DNA of 64,000 bases from Pseudomonas benzenivorans (GCF_900100495.1 NZ_FNCT01000007.1:248001-312000), one strand, 5' to 3'. Counted from the first letter of the stretch, positions 9,897 through 18,473 are shown. The notes: a model not told the origin generated them from the letters alone. Program-made: numbers and translations.

Positions 9897-11339
9897 TTAC
9901 GCATGGGTGTACACGGTCTTCACCGTGGTGAAGAACTCGGCGGCGTAGCGCCCCTGTTCGCGCGAGCCGTAGCTCGAACCCTTGGTGCCGCCGAACGGAA
10001 CGTGATAGTCCACCCCGGCGGTCGGCGTGTTGATCATCACCATGCCGCTGTGCATGTGGCGCTTGAAGTGCGCGGCGTACTTCAGCGAGGTGGTGCAGAT
10101 CCCGGCGGACAAGCCATAGGGGCTGGCATTGGCCAACTGCAGGGCGTGTTCGTAGTCGTCGGCGGGAATGGCGCAGGCGATCGGCCCGAAGATTTCTTCC
10201 TGGGCGATGCGCATCTGCGCCTCGGCGTCGACGAACAGCGCCGGGCTCATGTAGTAGCCCTGGGTATCACGCTGCAATGGGCGGCCGCCACAGGCCAGCA
10301 CCGCGCCTTCGCTCAGGCCGATGTCCACATAGGCGAGGTTCTGCTCGTACTGCCCCTGCTCGGCCACCGGGCCGATCTGCGTGTCGGCATGCAGGGCATG
10401 GCCGACCTGCAGGGCTTGCAAGCGCGCCTGCACGCCTTCGCTGAAGCGCCGGTAGATGCCTTTCTCGACGATGAAGCGCGACGAGGCGGTGCAGCGTTGC
10501 CCGGTCGAGAAGTAGGCGCCTTGCACCGCGCACTCGATGGCCTGCTCCAGGTCGGCGTCGTTCAGCACCACCAGCGGGTTCTTGCCGCCCATCTCCAGTT
10601 GCAGTTTGGCGAAGCGCGCACCGGCGCTGTGCAGGATCCGCCGACCGGTGTCCGAGGAGCCGGTGAAGCTCAGCGCCTTCACCCGCGGCGATTCGACCAG
10701 GGTCTGGCCGACCACGCTGCCGCGGCCCATGACCAGGTTGAAGGTGCCGTCCGGCAGCCCGGCGCGGTGGATGATCTCGCTCAGCGCCCAGGCCGAGCCG
10801 GGCACCAGGTCGGCCGGTTTGAACACCACGGCGTTGCCGTAGGCCAGCGCCGGGGCGATCTTCCAGGCCGGGATCGCGATGGGAAAATTCCACGGCGCGA
10901 TGATGCCGATCACCCCCACCGGTTGCCGTAGCACGTCGACTTCGATCCCCGGGCGCACCGAGTCCAGGTGTTCGCCGGGGATGCGCAGCGCCTCGCCGGC
11001 GAAGAACTTGAATATCTGCCCGGCGCGCACGACTTCGGCAATCGCTTCAGGCAGGGTCTTGCCTTCCTCGCGGGCCAGCAGGGTGCCCAGCTCCTCGCGG
11101 CGCAGGAGAATCTCCGCGCCGATGAAGTCGAGGGCGTCGGCCCGTTGCTGCGGGGGCTTGGCGGCCCACAAGGGTTGTGCGTGTTCGGCGGCGGCAATCG
11201 CGCTCTGGGTATCGTCCGCGGATGCCTGGGCATACAGGCCGACCAGGTCGTTGGTATCCGAAGGGCTGAGGTTTTCCCGAACGCCAGTTCCGTCCAACCA
11301 TCGCCCCGCAATCAGGTTCTTGTGCATAGCGTGATCCAT
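9897..11339 (-). CDS. NAD(P)-dependent aldehyde dehydrogenase
   Basis: 480 residues, full length for the family. PWNFPIAIPAWK, the coenzyme loop FTGSSDTGR, the general-base Glu in QLEMGGKNP (near 249) and the nucleophile Cys in TGQRCTASSRF (near 283) are all intact, as is the EEIFGPI motif. It oxidises an aldehyde to its carboxylate. The sequence resembles alpha-ketoglutaric semialdehyde and other short oxo-aldehyde dehydrogenases, but I cannot assign the substrate. It lies between the VOC gene and the hydroxylase gene in the same operon, with gaps of about 50-60 bp, so it probably works on an intermediate of the same pathway. Confidence 0.92.
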   Translation of the reverse strand: MDHAMHKNLIAGRWLDGTGVRENLSPSDTNDLVGLYAQASADDTQSAIAAAEHAQPLWAAKPPQQRADALDFIGAEILLRREELGTLLAREEGKTLPEAIAEVVRAGQIFKFFAGEALRIPGEHLDSVRPGIEVDVLRQPVGVIGIIAPWNFPIAIPAWKIAPALAYGNAVVFKPADLVPGSAWALSEIIHRAGLPDGTFNLVMGRGSVVGQTLVESPRVKALSFTGSSDTGRRILHSAGARFAKLQLEMGGKNPLVVLNDADLEQAIECAVQGAYFSTGQRCTASSRFIVEKGIYRRFSEGVQARLQALQVGHALHADTQIGPVAEQGQYEQNLAYVDIGLSEGAVLACGGRPLQRDTQGYYMSPALFVDAEAQMRIAQEEIFGPIACAIPADDYEHALQLANASPYGLSAGICTTSLKYAAHFKRHMHSGMVMINTPTAGVDYHVPFGGTKGSSYGSREQGRYAAEFFTTVKTVYTHA

Positions 11340-11388
11340 GTCCGCGTGTTCGCGCGACCCGGCAGGAGGCAGGCCGCGCTGAGGTGGC

Positions 11389-11946
11389 CTACCAACGAAC
11401 GCGTTGTTCGGCGATCCGGTCGGTTATCGATTGCACCCATTCGGCACGGGTCTGAAACCCCGGGCGGCGGCGGCACATGGCTTCGGTGGTGGCCAGGATC
11501 TCTGCAGCGCTGGTGTCCAGGTCGAGAGGTTCGCGGCAGGGTTGGTTGGAGTAGAAGGGCGTGTCGACGTACATCTCGATCGGGTTGCCCTCCGGGTCCT
11601 TGAAGTACATCGACCAGGCGTTGCCGTGGTCGACCTGCTCGATGCCCTCGATGCCGTTGTCCTTGGCGAAGCGGTAGTAGCTCTTCAGGTCGTCGATCGA
11701 GTCGAGGAGGAACGACAGCTGGTTGATCGGGTTGAACGGCAGGTCGTGCGGCTTGCCGTCGAACAGCACCACCTGGTGGTGGATCTCCGGGTTCTGGGTC
11801 AGGAAGAACAGGCGGTGGCCGCTCGAGGCGACCCCCTTGTCGCTAACGATGAAGCCGAGCTTCTGGCAGTAGAAGTCGACCATCATGTCGAGGTCTTCGC
11901 AGAAGGTGCCGGTGTGGGTGAAATTGATTCTGGGCAGAGTGGCCAT
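11389..11946 (-). CDS. VOC superfamily protein, possible extradiol dioxygenase
   Basis: 185 residues with the beta-alpha-beta-beta-beta modules of the glyoxalase/dioxygenase (VOC) fold. Candidate metal ligands are His11 (NFTHTG), a His in IHHQVVLF near residue 56 and a Glu in PIEMYVDTPFY near 127, the 2-His-1-Glu pattern of extradiol enzymes. The xxVDTPxY ending is shared by many VOC proteins in aromatic catabolic clusters. A C-terminal extension of about 50 residues rich in charged groups follows the fold. In context it may open the ring made by the flavin hydroxylase. A glyoxalase-like isomerase is the alternative. Confidence 0.8.
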   Translation of the reverse strand: MATLPRINFTHTGTFCEDLDMMVDFYCQKLGFIVSDKGVASSGHRLFFLTQNPEIHHQVVLFDGKPHDLPFNPINQLSFLLDSIDDLKSYYRFAKDNGIEGIEQVDHGNAWSMYFKDPEGNPIEMYVDTPFYSNQPCREPLDLDTSAAEILATTEAMCRRRPGFQTRAEWVQSITDRIAEQRVRW

Positions 11947-11986
11947 GCGGGTGAATCCTCGTTTTATGGTTGTGTGGAGGAAGCAA

Positions 11987-12838
11987 TCAGGCTTCGTCGA
12001 TGACCGGGTTGGACAGGGTGCCTATCTGCGAGATGACCACCTCGAAGGTATCACCCGGCTTGAGGAAAATCGGCGGGTTGCGCTTGAAGCCGATGCCGCT
12101 CGGGGTGCCGGTGGCCAGGATGTCGCCCGGGTTCCAGGTCAGCGCCTTGGACACGTAGGAAATCAGGGTGGGAATGTCGAACGCCAGTTCCGACAGCGTG
12201 CCTTCCTGCATCTGCTTGCCATTGAGTACGCCGGTCACGCGCAGCTCGCGGTAGTCGGCGATCTCGTCGGCGGTCACCAGCCAGGGGCCGAGGGCGCCGG
12301 TGCTGCGGAAGGTCTTGCCCATGCCGTACTGGTGGGTGTGGAACTGCCAGTCGCGCACGCTGGCGTCATTGAAGCAGGTGTAGCCGGCGACGTGCGCCAT
12401 GGCGTCTTCCGGCGCGATATGCGCGCCGCCCTTGCCGATGACCACCGCCAACTCGGCCTCGAAGTCGAACTCCTCGGAAACTTTCGGCCGCAGCAGCGGG
12501 GCATTGTGGGCCAGCAGGGTCTCGGCGAAGCGCTGGAAGATCACCGGGTGCTGGCCCACCGTGCGGCCGGCCTCTGCGGCGTGGGCGACGTAGTTGATGC
12601 CCACGCAGATGATCTTGCCGGGGGCGGGAATCACCGGATCCAGCTGGACCTCGGCGAACGCATAGTCGGCTGTCGCGCCGGCGACATAGGCCCTGGCCTG
12701 TTCCAGCAGGCTGGCGTCGGCCAGCAGCGTGGCCAGCTCGGGCGTAGCGGGGAACTGCTTGCCCAGGTCGACGACCTGCTCCGCGACTACTGCGCCGAAG
12801 CTCGGCTTGCCGTCTTTGCGGTACGAAATCAGCTTCAT
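11987..12838 (-). CDS. Fumarylacetoacetate hydrolase family protein
   Basis: 283 residues. The FAH C-terminal fold is clear: CVGINYVAHAAEAG, the metal-binding acidic residues in EFDFEAELAVVIGK, the YTCFNDASVRDWQ block and the ATGTPSGIG loop near the end. The family covers C-C bond hydrolases, oxaloacetate decarboxylases and hydratase/isomerases of aromatic meta-cleavage pathways. It is the first gene of the minus operon, facing the plus operon across a 119-bp promoter region. It probably hydrolyses or isomerises the product of the VOC protein; the exact reaction cannot be read from sequence. Confidence 0.92.
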   Translation of the reverse strand: MKLISYRKDGKPSFGAVVAEQVVDLGKQFPATPELATLLADASLLEQARAYVAGATADYAFAEVQLDPVIPAPGKIICVGINYVAHAAEAGRTVGQHPVIFQRFAETLLAHNAPLLRPKVSEEFDFEAELAVVIGKGGAHIAPEDAMAHVAGYTCFNDASVRDWQFHTHQYGMGKTFRSTGALGPWLVTADEIADYRELRVTGVLNGKQMQEGTLSELAFDIPTLISYVSKALTWNPGDILATGTPSGIGFKRNPPIFLKPGDTFEVVISQIGTLSNPVIDEA

Positions 12839-12852
12839 CGTTGCTCTCCTTC

Positions 12853-12905
12853 TTTTTGTGCATAAAAACTAAGTTCTTGCACAGTACATCATAAAATGCA
12901 TACTA
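12853..12905. promoter_or_regulatory. Divergent promoter region with probable GntR operators
   Basis: This lies between the starts at 12838 (minus) and 12958 (plus). It holds TTTTTGTGCATAAAA (12853-12867), matching 14 of 15 bases upstream of the local GntR gene. A second element at 12889-12905 reads AGTATGCATTTTATGAT on the minus strand and contains a related TGCATTTTAT core. A stem (GCCCGCT 12911-12917 with AGCGGGC 12934-12940) lies in the leader of the plus operon. Confidence 0.55.
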
Positions 12906-12957
12906 GGGAAGCCCGCTGAAAAAACTCTTAGCGAGCGGGCCTAGCAGGAGAGCGAGC

Positions 12958-13539
12958 ATGTCACTGGTAAAAATCCGCAAATTCAAACTCGATGTGGAGC
13001 AGGTGCTGCACGAAGGCGGGCCCGTTGCGGCGACCCCGTTGAAGGTCGCGGTGGCCACGGCGATCGTGGCCAACCCCTATGCGGGCAAGTACGTCGAGGA
13101 TCTGCTGCCCTTCATGGAGGAGCTGCGCGCCTTGGGCGCCGAGCTGTCCAACCGCTTGATCGTCGCCCTCGGCGGCGCCGACAAGGTGCAGGCCTACGGC
13201 AAGGGCGCGATCGTCGGCGAGGATGGCGAACTGGAGCATGGTGCGGTCTGGCACGAAGCCGGCGGTTGGGCCATGCGCGAGGCGCTGGGCAATCCGAAGG
13301 CCATAGTCCCGGCCGCCAAGACCATCGCCGGCTCCGGCTCGCGGGTGATGATCCCCCTGGGCCATATCCAGGCCGCCTACGTGCGCAGCCATTTCGGCGT
13401 GGCCGAGATGAGCGTATGGGATGGGCCGCGGCGCGGCGAAATCGCCTTCGGCCTGGCGATGGCGACCGGCGGGCGCATCCATGCGCGGCTGGGCGGCCTG
13501 GCCGCCGAGCAGATCAAGGGCGAGGATGGCTTGCGTTAA
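12958..13539 (+). CDS. Amino acid synthesis family protein (DUF1185)
   Basis: 193 residues. The pattern KVAVATAIVANPYAGKY, the conserved GKGAIVGxDGELEHGAVWHE block, the SGSRVMIPLGH segment and a C-terminal RxGG motif match the AA_synth/DUF1185 family over its full length. No reaction has been established for this family to my knowledge; despite its name it is often found in catabolic clusters. It is the first gene of the plus operon and has a strong AGGAG site 4 bp after which the ATG follows. In this setting it may act on a ring-opened intermediate, but I assign no function. Confidence 0.85.
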   Translation: MSLVKIRKFKLDVEQVLHEGGPVAATPLKVAVATAIVANPYAGKYVEDLLPFMEELRALGAELSNRLIVALGGADKVQAYGKGAIVGEDGELEHGAVWHEAGGWAMREALGNPKAIVPAAKTIAGSGSRVMIPLGHIQAAYVRSHFGVAEMSVWDGPRRGEIAFGLAMATGGRIHARLGGLAAEQIKGEDGLR

Positions 13540-13629
13540 CCTCTGCTATAGATGCGGAAAAGGTCGGTCGAGCACGGCCGACGCGGCGCGAGCCGCTAGA
13601 CAACAAAAACAATGCTGTTGGAGACAACG

Positions 13630-14745
13630 ATGACGACAAAAATGATGCGTGCTGCGCGGATGTACGAAGGCGGCAAGCCGATGGTGATCGAACAGGTCCC
13701 GGTTCCGGCGATCCGCCCGACCGAGGTGCTGGTCAAGGTGAAGGCCTGCGGCATCGTGCCCAATCTGCACAATATCCTGACCAACTGGGTCAACTGGTTC
13801 CCCCATCTGCCGCTGCCGAAGCTGCCGGCGATTTTCGGCCTGGACCCGGCGGGTGTGATCGAGGCGGTCGGCGAGCAGGTCTATGACTTCAAGCCGGGCG
13901 ACCGGGTCTACGTCAACCCGGCGCGTCACTGCGGCTCCTGCCGCGCCTGCCGCTCGGGCAACACCACCGGCTGCACGGCCTACACCTTCAACGGCTATTT
14001 CGGCTTCACCGCCCGCAGTCCGCGGATGTTCGAGGATTACCCCTACGGTGGCCTGTGCGAGTACATGCCGGCCCCGCAATACAGCCTGGTCAAGCTGCCC
14101 GACTGCCTGAGCTTCGAGACTGCCGCCCGCCTGGGCTACCTGGGTACCGCCTATCGCGCCCTGCTCAAGGCAAAGGTTGGCCCCAGCAGCACCATCCTGA
14201 TCAACGGCATCAGCGGCACGCTCGGCCTCGGTGCCGTCGCCCTGGCGCTGGCGATGGGCGCGCGCAAGATTCTCGGTACGGCGCGTAACGAAGCGCTGTT
14301 CCAGCGGGTCAAGGACCTGGCCGCACCCGGGCGCATCGAGATCCATACCCTGGGCACCGGCCCCACCCACGAGTGGGTGGATCGCGTCACTCATGGCGAA
14401 GGCCTGGATGTGGTCATCGACGCGCTGGGCCCGGGGGCGCCGGCACAAAGCCTGATCGACGCCATGCGCGGCCTGCATCGCGGTGGCCATCTGGTCAACA
14501 TCGGTGCCGTCGCCGGCGAGGTGCCGGTGGATCTGCACTGGATAATGGACAGCGACATTCAACTGAGTGGTTCGGCTTGGTTCACCACCGGCCAGGGGCA
14601 GGAAATGGCCGATATGGTCGAGTCGGGCGTACTCGACCTGTCGTTCTTCGAGCACAGCGCGTTCCCGCTCGAGGAGGTCAACCAGGCCATCAATGGGATC
14701 GAAAATCGCCACGGTGGCTTCGGCAACTTCGTCATCTGCCCATGA
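13630..14745 (+). CDS. MDR-family alcohol dehydrogenase-like protein without the usual catalytic His
   Basis: 371 residues from the ATG at 13630, chosen over an upstream ATG because GGAG at 13620-13623 is well spaced. A GroES-like N-terminal domain is followed by a Rossmann domain (NGISGTLGLGAVALALA near 197-213). The structural zinc site is intact (HCGSCRACRSGNTTGC, near 99-114). The GHE motif that carries the catalytic-zinc His in most MDR alcohol dehydrogenases reads GLD here (IFGLDPAG), so catalytic zinc may be lost or differently bound. Probable NAD(P)-dependent oxidoreductase of the catabolic pathway; the substrate is unknown. Confidence 0.88.
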   Translation: MTTKMMRAARMYEGGKPMVIEQVPVPAIRPTEVLVKVKACGIVPNLHNILTNWVNWFPHLPLPKLPAIFGLDPAGVIEAVGEQVYDFKPGDRVYVNPARHCGSCRACRSGNTTGCTAYTFNGYFGFTARSPRMFEDYPYGGLCEYMPAPQYSLVKLPDCLSFETAARLGYLGTAYRALLKAKVGPSSTILINGISGTLGLGAVALALAMGARKILGTARNEALFQRVKDLAAPGRIEIHTLGTGPTHEWVDRVTHGEGLDVVIDALGPGAPAQSLIDAMRGLHRGGHLVNIGAVAGEVPVDLHWIMDSDIQLSGSAWFTTGQGQEMADMVESGVLDLSFFEHSAFPLEEVNQAINGIENRHGGFGNFVICP

Positions 14746-14836
14746 AGCCGGTCGTGAGCGGCGCGCATCCGCCGCCGCTCACGAAGTTCACGCCGTCGCA
14801 GACGACGGCGCCATTGCAGATCTTGGAGACTGCCCG

Positions 14837-15373
14837 ATGCAAATACGCAGGATAGTGACGGGTCACGATGCCAGTGGCCGGTCGGTGTTCGTAGCCGATG
14901 GCGCGGCCCCCCGCGCCACCGATTTTGTCGACATCCCCGGGCATGGTGTCGCCCAGCTCTGGGCCACGTCCGCTCCGCCCCAGGTGTCGGCAACCGCGCA
15001 AGACCCGACCCAGCTGCACGGCTCGTTGATTCCCGGCGTCGGCGGCACCTCGCTGCTGGCGGTGAGCTTTCCGCCCGACAGCGTGATGGCCGCGCCGCTG
15101 GACCCGCAGCGCGCCTTCGAGCAGATGGCAGCCGCGCTACCCGGGCTGTTCGAGTGTTTCGAGGCCGACCACCCCGGCATGCACCGGACGCCGACCATCG
15201 ACTACGGGGTGCTGCTGGAAGGCGAGCTGTGGCTGGAGCTCGACGACGGCGAGCAGCGCCTGGTGCGGGCCGGCGATGTGGTGATCCAGAACGGCACCCG
15301 GCATGCCTGGCGCAACAAGTCCGAGCAGCCGGCCAAGGCGCTCTTCTTCATGCTCGGGGCCGGCGACAGCTAG
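14837..15373 (+). CDS. Cupin domain-containing protein
   Basis: 178 residues from the ATG at 14837, which follows a TTGGAGA ribosome site; the frame stays open far upstream but shows no family similarity there. The first 40 residues (RRIVTGHDASGRSVF) are typical of a family of small cupins. A single cupin barrel lies at about 110-175, with YGVLLEGELWLELDDGE and GDVVIQNGTRHAWRN. Metal ligands would be His116 or nearby residues and the His in TRHAW. Such proteins can be isomerases, dioxygenases or ligand sensors. It sits between the dehydrogenase and thiolase genes in the plus operon. Confidence 0.85.
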   Translation: MQIRRIVTGHDASGRSVFVADGAAPRATDFVDIPGHGVAQLWATSAPPQVSATAQDPTQLHGSLIPGVGGTSLLAVSFPPDSVMAAPLDPQRAFEQMAAALPGLFECFEADHPGMHRTPTIDYGVLLEGELWLELDDGEQRLVRAGDVVIQNGTRHAWRNKSEQPAKALFFMLGAGDS

Positions 15374-15466
15374 TGCCGAAGTCCAGCCGGGCTTCCCTTT
15401 TCGACCTCCGCGCCACCGCGTCTGCGCGCCAGCCGCGTGCCTGAGCTGCGCCCAGTGAGATATGCA

Positions 15467-16648
15467 ATGAACGACGTAGTAATAGTTTGCGCCACGCGCA
15501 CCGCCATCGGCCGTTTCCAGGGCGCCTTGGCCGGGGTCTCGGCCGTCGACTTGGGGGCGGTGGTGATCCGCCGCTTGCTCGACAGTACGGGGCTGGCCGG
15601 CCATGAGGTCAATGAGGTGATCATGGGCCAGGTGCTGGCGGCCGGCGCCGGGCAGAACCCGGCGCGTCAGGCGGCGATCAAGGCCGGGCTGCCCTACACG
15701 GTGCCGGCCCTCACCATCAACAAGGTTTGCGGCTCGGGGTTGGAGGCGATCCATCTGGCGGCCCAGGCCATTCGCTGTGGCGATGCCGAGGTGATGATCG
15801 CCGGTGGCCAGGAGTCCATGAGCCAGGCGCCCTATGTGCTGGCGCAGGCCCGCCAGGGTTTGCGCATGGGCCACAAGGAGCTGCTCGACAGCATGATCCA
15901 TGACGGCCTGTGGGATGCCTTCAACGATTACCACATGGGCATCACCGCGGAGAACCTGGCGGAGCAATACGGGGTGACCCGCGAGCAGCAGGATTCCTAT
16001 GCGCTGAGATCCCAGCAGCGCGCCAGCACGGCGCGTGCTGCCGGCCGTTTCGTCGCCGAGATTGCCCCGGTACAGGTTCCGCAGCGCGGCGGGGAAACAC
16101 TGCGGGTCGATTGCGACGAGCAGCCCGCATCCGGCGCCAGCGCCGAAGGTCTGGCGCGGCTCAAACCGGCATTCAAGAAGGACGGCAGCGTCACCGCGGG
16201 CAACGCCTCCACGCTGAACGACGGCGCGGCCGCCGTGCTGCTGATGAGCGCAAGCAAGGCCGAGGCCCTGGGCCTTCCGGTCATGGCGCGGATCAAGGCC
16301 TATGCCAGCGCCGGCGTGGACCCTTCCGTGATGGGGATCGGCCCGGTGTTCGCCAGCGACCTGTGCCTGCAGAAGGCCGGCTGGACTCTGGAGCAACTGG
16401 ACCTGATCGAAGCCAACGAAGCCTTTGCCGTCCAGGCCCTGGTGGTCGGCCGGGAGCTGGGCTGGGACAGCGACCGGGTCAACGTCAACGGCGGCGCCAT
16501 CGCCCTCGGTCACCCACTGGGCGCGTCGGGCTGTCGAATCCTGGTCAGCCTGCTGCATGAAATGCAGCGGCGTAACGCCCACAAGGCGCTGGCGACGCTG
16601 TGCATCGGCGGTGGCCAGGGCGTGGCCCTGGCGCTGCAGCGCGACTGA
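15467..16648 (+). CDS. Acetyl-CoA C-acetyltransferase / thiolase
   Basis: 393 residues from the ATG at 15467; ten residues of upstream open frame have no counterpart in thiolases. The acyl-binding Cys lies in [10 protein letters not shown] (near 88), the His in [14 protein letters not shown] and the second Cys in [10 protein letters not shown] near the C-terminus, so the active site is complete. The family either splits 3-oxoacyl-CoA with CoA or condenses two acetyl-CoA. In this operon the degradative role is more likely, giving acetyl-CoA as an end product. No CoA ligase or CoA transferase is visible nearby, so activation must come from elsewhere or this thiolase is peripheral. Confidence 0.92.
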   Translation: MNDVVIVCATRTAIGRFQGALAGVSAVDLGAVVIRRLLDSTGLAGHEVNEVIMGQVLAAGAGQNPARQAAIKAGLPYTVPALTINKVCGSGLEAIHLAAQAIRCGDAEVMIAGGQESMSQAPYVLAQARQGLRMGHKELLDSMIHDGLWDAFNDYHMGITAENLAEQYGVTREQQDSYALRSQQRASTARAAGRFVAEIAPVQVPQRGGETLRVDCDEQPASGASAEGLARLKPAFKKDGSVTAGNASTLNDGAAAVLLMSASKAEALGLPVMARIKAYASAGVDPSVMGIGPVFASDLCLQKAGWTLEQLDLIEANEAFAVQALVVGRELGWDSDRVNVNGGAIALGHPLGASGCRILVSLLHEMQRRNAHKALATLCIGGGQGVALALQRD

Positions 16649-16667
16649 ACAACAGAGGAGTTGATCG

Positions 16668-17225
16668 ATGGTCGTAGCAGTGAAGATCCTGGGTCTGTCG
16701 GGCAGCTTGCGCCGGGACTCGGCCCATAGCGCGGTGCTGCGCACGGTTGCCGAGCAGCTTCCGGCCAGTGTGGCATTGCTGCTGTACGAGTTGCATGAGG
16801 TGCCGCCCTACAACGAAGACCTCGACGGCAGTGCGCCGCCAGCCGCTGTGCTGGCGCTGCGTGAGGCGGTGCATCGCGCCGACGCCGTGCTGATCGGCTC
16901 GCCGGAGTACAACCATGGCATGTCGGGGGTACTGAAGAACGCCCTGGACTGGATCTCCCGGCCCCACGGCAAATCCACGCTGACCGGCAAGCCGGTACTG
17001 ACCTTCACCGCATCCCCCGCCTTCACCGGTGGGGTGAGGGCACATCAGCAACTGAACGAAACCCTGACGGCGATCCAGGCGATGCAGGTCGCTTACCCGC
17101 AGATCGTCATCGGCAGCGTCACCAGCAAGCTCGAGGGCGGCCGCCTGGTCGACGAAGCGGCCAATGCCTTCCTGATGGACGGGGTCAGACGGCTGGTGCA
17201 ACTGGTCGACAACCGGCCTGCGTAA
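16668..17225 (+). CDS. NADPH-dependent FMN reductase
   Basis: 185 residues with a flavodoxin-like fold. The phosphate loop is LGLSGSLRRDSAHSAVL at the N-terminus, and the flavin-contacting GSPEYNHGMSGVLKNALDWI lies near 83-102; both are hallmarks of this family (SsuE, chromate and quinone reductases). It starts 19 bp after the thiolase stop, within the same operon. It may supply reduced flavin to an oxygenase or reduce quinones made by the pathway. The FAD hydroxylase of the other operon does not normally need a separate reductase. Confidence 0.9.
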   Translation: MVVAVKILGLSGSLRRDSAHSAVLRTVAEQLPASVALLLYELHEVPPYNEDLDGSAPPAAVLALREAVHRADAVLIGSPEYNHGMSGVLKNALDWISRPHGKSTLTGKPVLTFTASPAFTGGVRAHQQLNETLTAIQAMQVAYPQIVIGSVTSKLEGGRLVDEAANAFLMDGVRRLVQLVDNRPA

Positions 17226-17376
17226 CAGGCCAGCAAGAAGCGTGGTGGCGAGGTTGGCTGGTTCGCCCATTCCTGCGGCAGGCTCGGCAGCGGCGGAACC
17301 CCTGGCACATCCGCTGAGTCGCAGGCCGGCCGCAAGGCCGGCATAGACCTTTCTCATCAGGCAAGGAGGACTGATC

Positions 17377-18129
17377 GTGCAAACAATGCTGAAGTGTTTC
17401 CTGACGCTTGCCCTGTTGGCCCAGACTGCTGGTTCCTCGGCCGCTTCCTCGGCGCAGGATCAGCAACGCCTGCACAGCCAGGCAAGCCTGCTGGCGATCG
17501 AGGCGCTGAGCTATTTCGACACCGACCCGCGCGCCGCGACTCTGCCGGACGAGAACCTGCTGGCGGCCATGGGCGAGACCCGGCGCAAGCTCAGGGACGC
17601 GGCGGTGAAATCCACCCTGCCGGCGAGCCTCGCCGCCCCACTGGCGGGCATGGATGCCAGCCTCGACCAACTGCTGGGCCTGTCCCGCGACCAGGCAAGC
17701 CGTTATGCCCCGCTGCTGATCAGCCTGCTGGACCACCGCGCGCAGCTGACCCGGCAGATGGATAGCGCCGCCACGGGGCAACCGGCCTCGCCCCTGGCGC
17801 TGGCGCTGAACCGCCAGAGCCGGCGCATCGGTGAAATCCTCCTGCTTGCCCTGGCGCGCAATGCAGTGGTGCTGAACCAGCACTCCTTGGCCCACCACCA
17901 GACCGGGCTGGGCCCCCAGGACCAGGCGATCGAACAGGGTTTCGACCGGCTCGAGGAACTCTTGCCGACCAGCGAGGCGGAGCAGTTGCAGCACCAGCGC
18001 CTGGCTTATCGCTTCGTTCGCCCCAAGCTGCTGCAACCCGACACGCTGCAAAAGGCCGCCTCCGCCAGGCGCTACATCACCGGCATCGTCACCTGGCTGG
18101 ACCAGCAGGCCATGCGGGCAGAACGCTGA
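17377..18129 (+). CDS. Exported protein of unknown function
   Basis: 250 residues from the GTG at 17377, which has an excellent AAGGAGGA ribosome site 6 bp upstream; an ATG three codons later is the alternative. A signal peptide covers about residues 1-23 (hydrophobic core CFLTLALLAQTAG, then SSAASSAQ). The mature part is predicted to be almost wholly helical, with no cysteines and many Gln, Leu and Ala residues. I do not recognise a family. It follows the FMN reductase by 151 bp and may be the last gene of the catabolic operon or independent. The helical make-up recalls periplasmic sensor domains but lacks any signalling module. Confidence 0.7.
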   Translation: MQTMLKCFLTLALLAQTAGSSAASSAQDQQRLHSQASLLAIEALSYFDTDPRAATLPDENLLAAMGETRRKLRDAAVKSTLPASLAAPLAGMDASLDQLLGLSRDQASRYAPLLISLLDHRAQLTRQMDSAATGQPASPLALALNRQSRRIGEILLLALARNAVVLNQHSLAHHQTGLGPQDQAIEQGFDRLEELLPTSEAEQLQHQRLAYRFVRPKLLQPDTLQKAASARRYITGIVTWLDQQAMRAER

Positions 18130-18229
18130 GGCCCAGCAAGGGCTTCTCGTCGGTAACATCGAGGCATCCCGGGTGCAACGCAGACGCAGCGCCTGCACTG
18201 ACGCTGCGCGCGGATCGGCATGGCCCTTC

Positions 18230-18361
18230 GCGATCAGTTTTGAGTGCGCGGCGAATCCCGCGCTTGCCGTTGACCAGCGGGCGCAGTGAAGCGGGAATCA
18301 CCATGCGGAAATAGAAGGTTCCGTGGTGGTTCCGGGTTAGGTAGGTGGGGGCGAGCTTCAT
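18230..18361 (-). pseudogene. Tyrosine recombinase (phage-type integrase) N-terminal remnant
   Basis: From the ATG at 18361 the minus strand encodes about 43 residues (MKLAPTYLTRNHHGTFYFRM, then an arginine-rich stretch ending RALKTD) that read like the N-terminal domain of island integrases. After this the reading frame continues for only a short stretch without integrase-like sequence, and no core-binding or catalytic domain with the R-H-R-Y residues follows. The fragment starts 113 bp past the tmRNA 3' end in the same orientation, where island integrases that target ssrA usually sit. I read it as the decayed remnant of an excised or eroded island. Confidence 0.6.
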
Positions 18362-18440
18362 CCTGGGCACTTGCCGATGCCCCATGCGGATGTGACTGCT
18401 CGATGTCACACCTGCCGAAAACGGCAGGCTCAGACAGCAC

Positions 18441-18461
18441 AAAGCCCCGGAATACGGGGCT
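18441..18461 (-). terminator. Terminator of tmRNA
   Basis: Read on the minus strand, a 7-bp stem AGCCCCG / CGGGGCT with a 5-base loop is followed by a short T run. It lies 13 bp past the tmRNA CCA end. Confidence 0.6.
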
Positions 18462-18473
18462 CTGTGCAGTTGT

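Noticed and set aside
12911..12940. GCCCGCT / AGCGGGC stem in the DUF1185 leader as a riboswitch
   Set aside because: One short stem with no conserved aptamer features; kept only as a note in the promoter entry.
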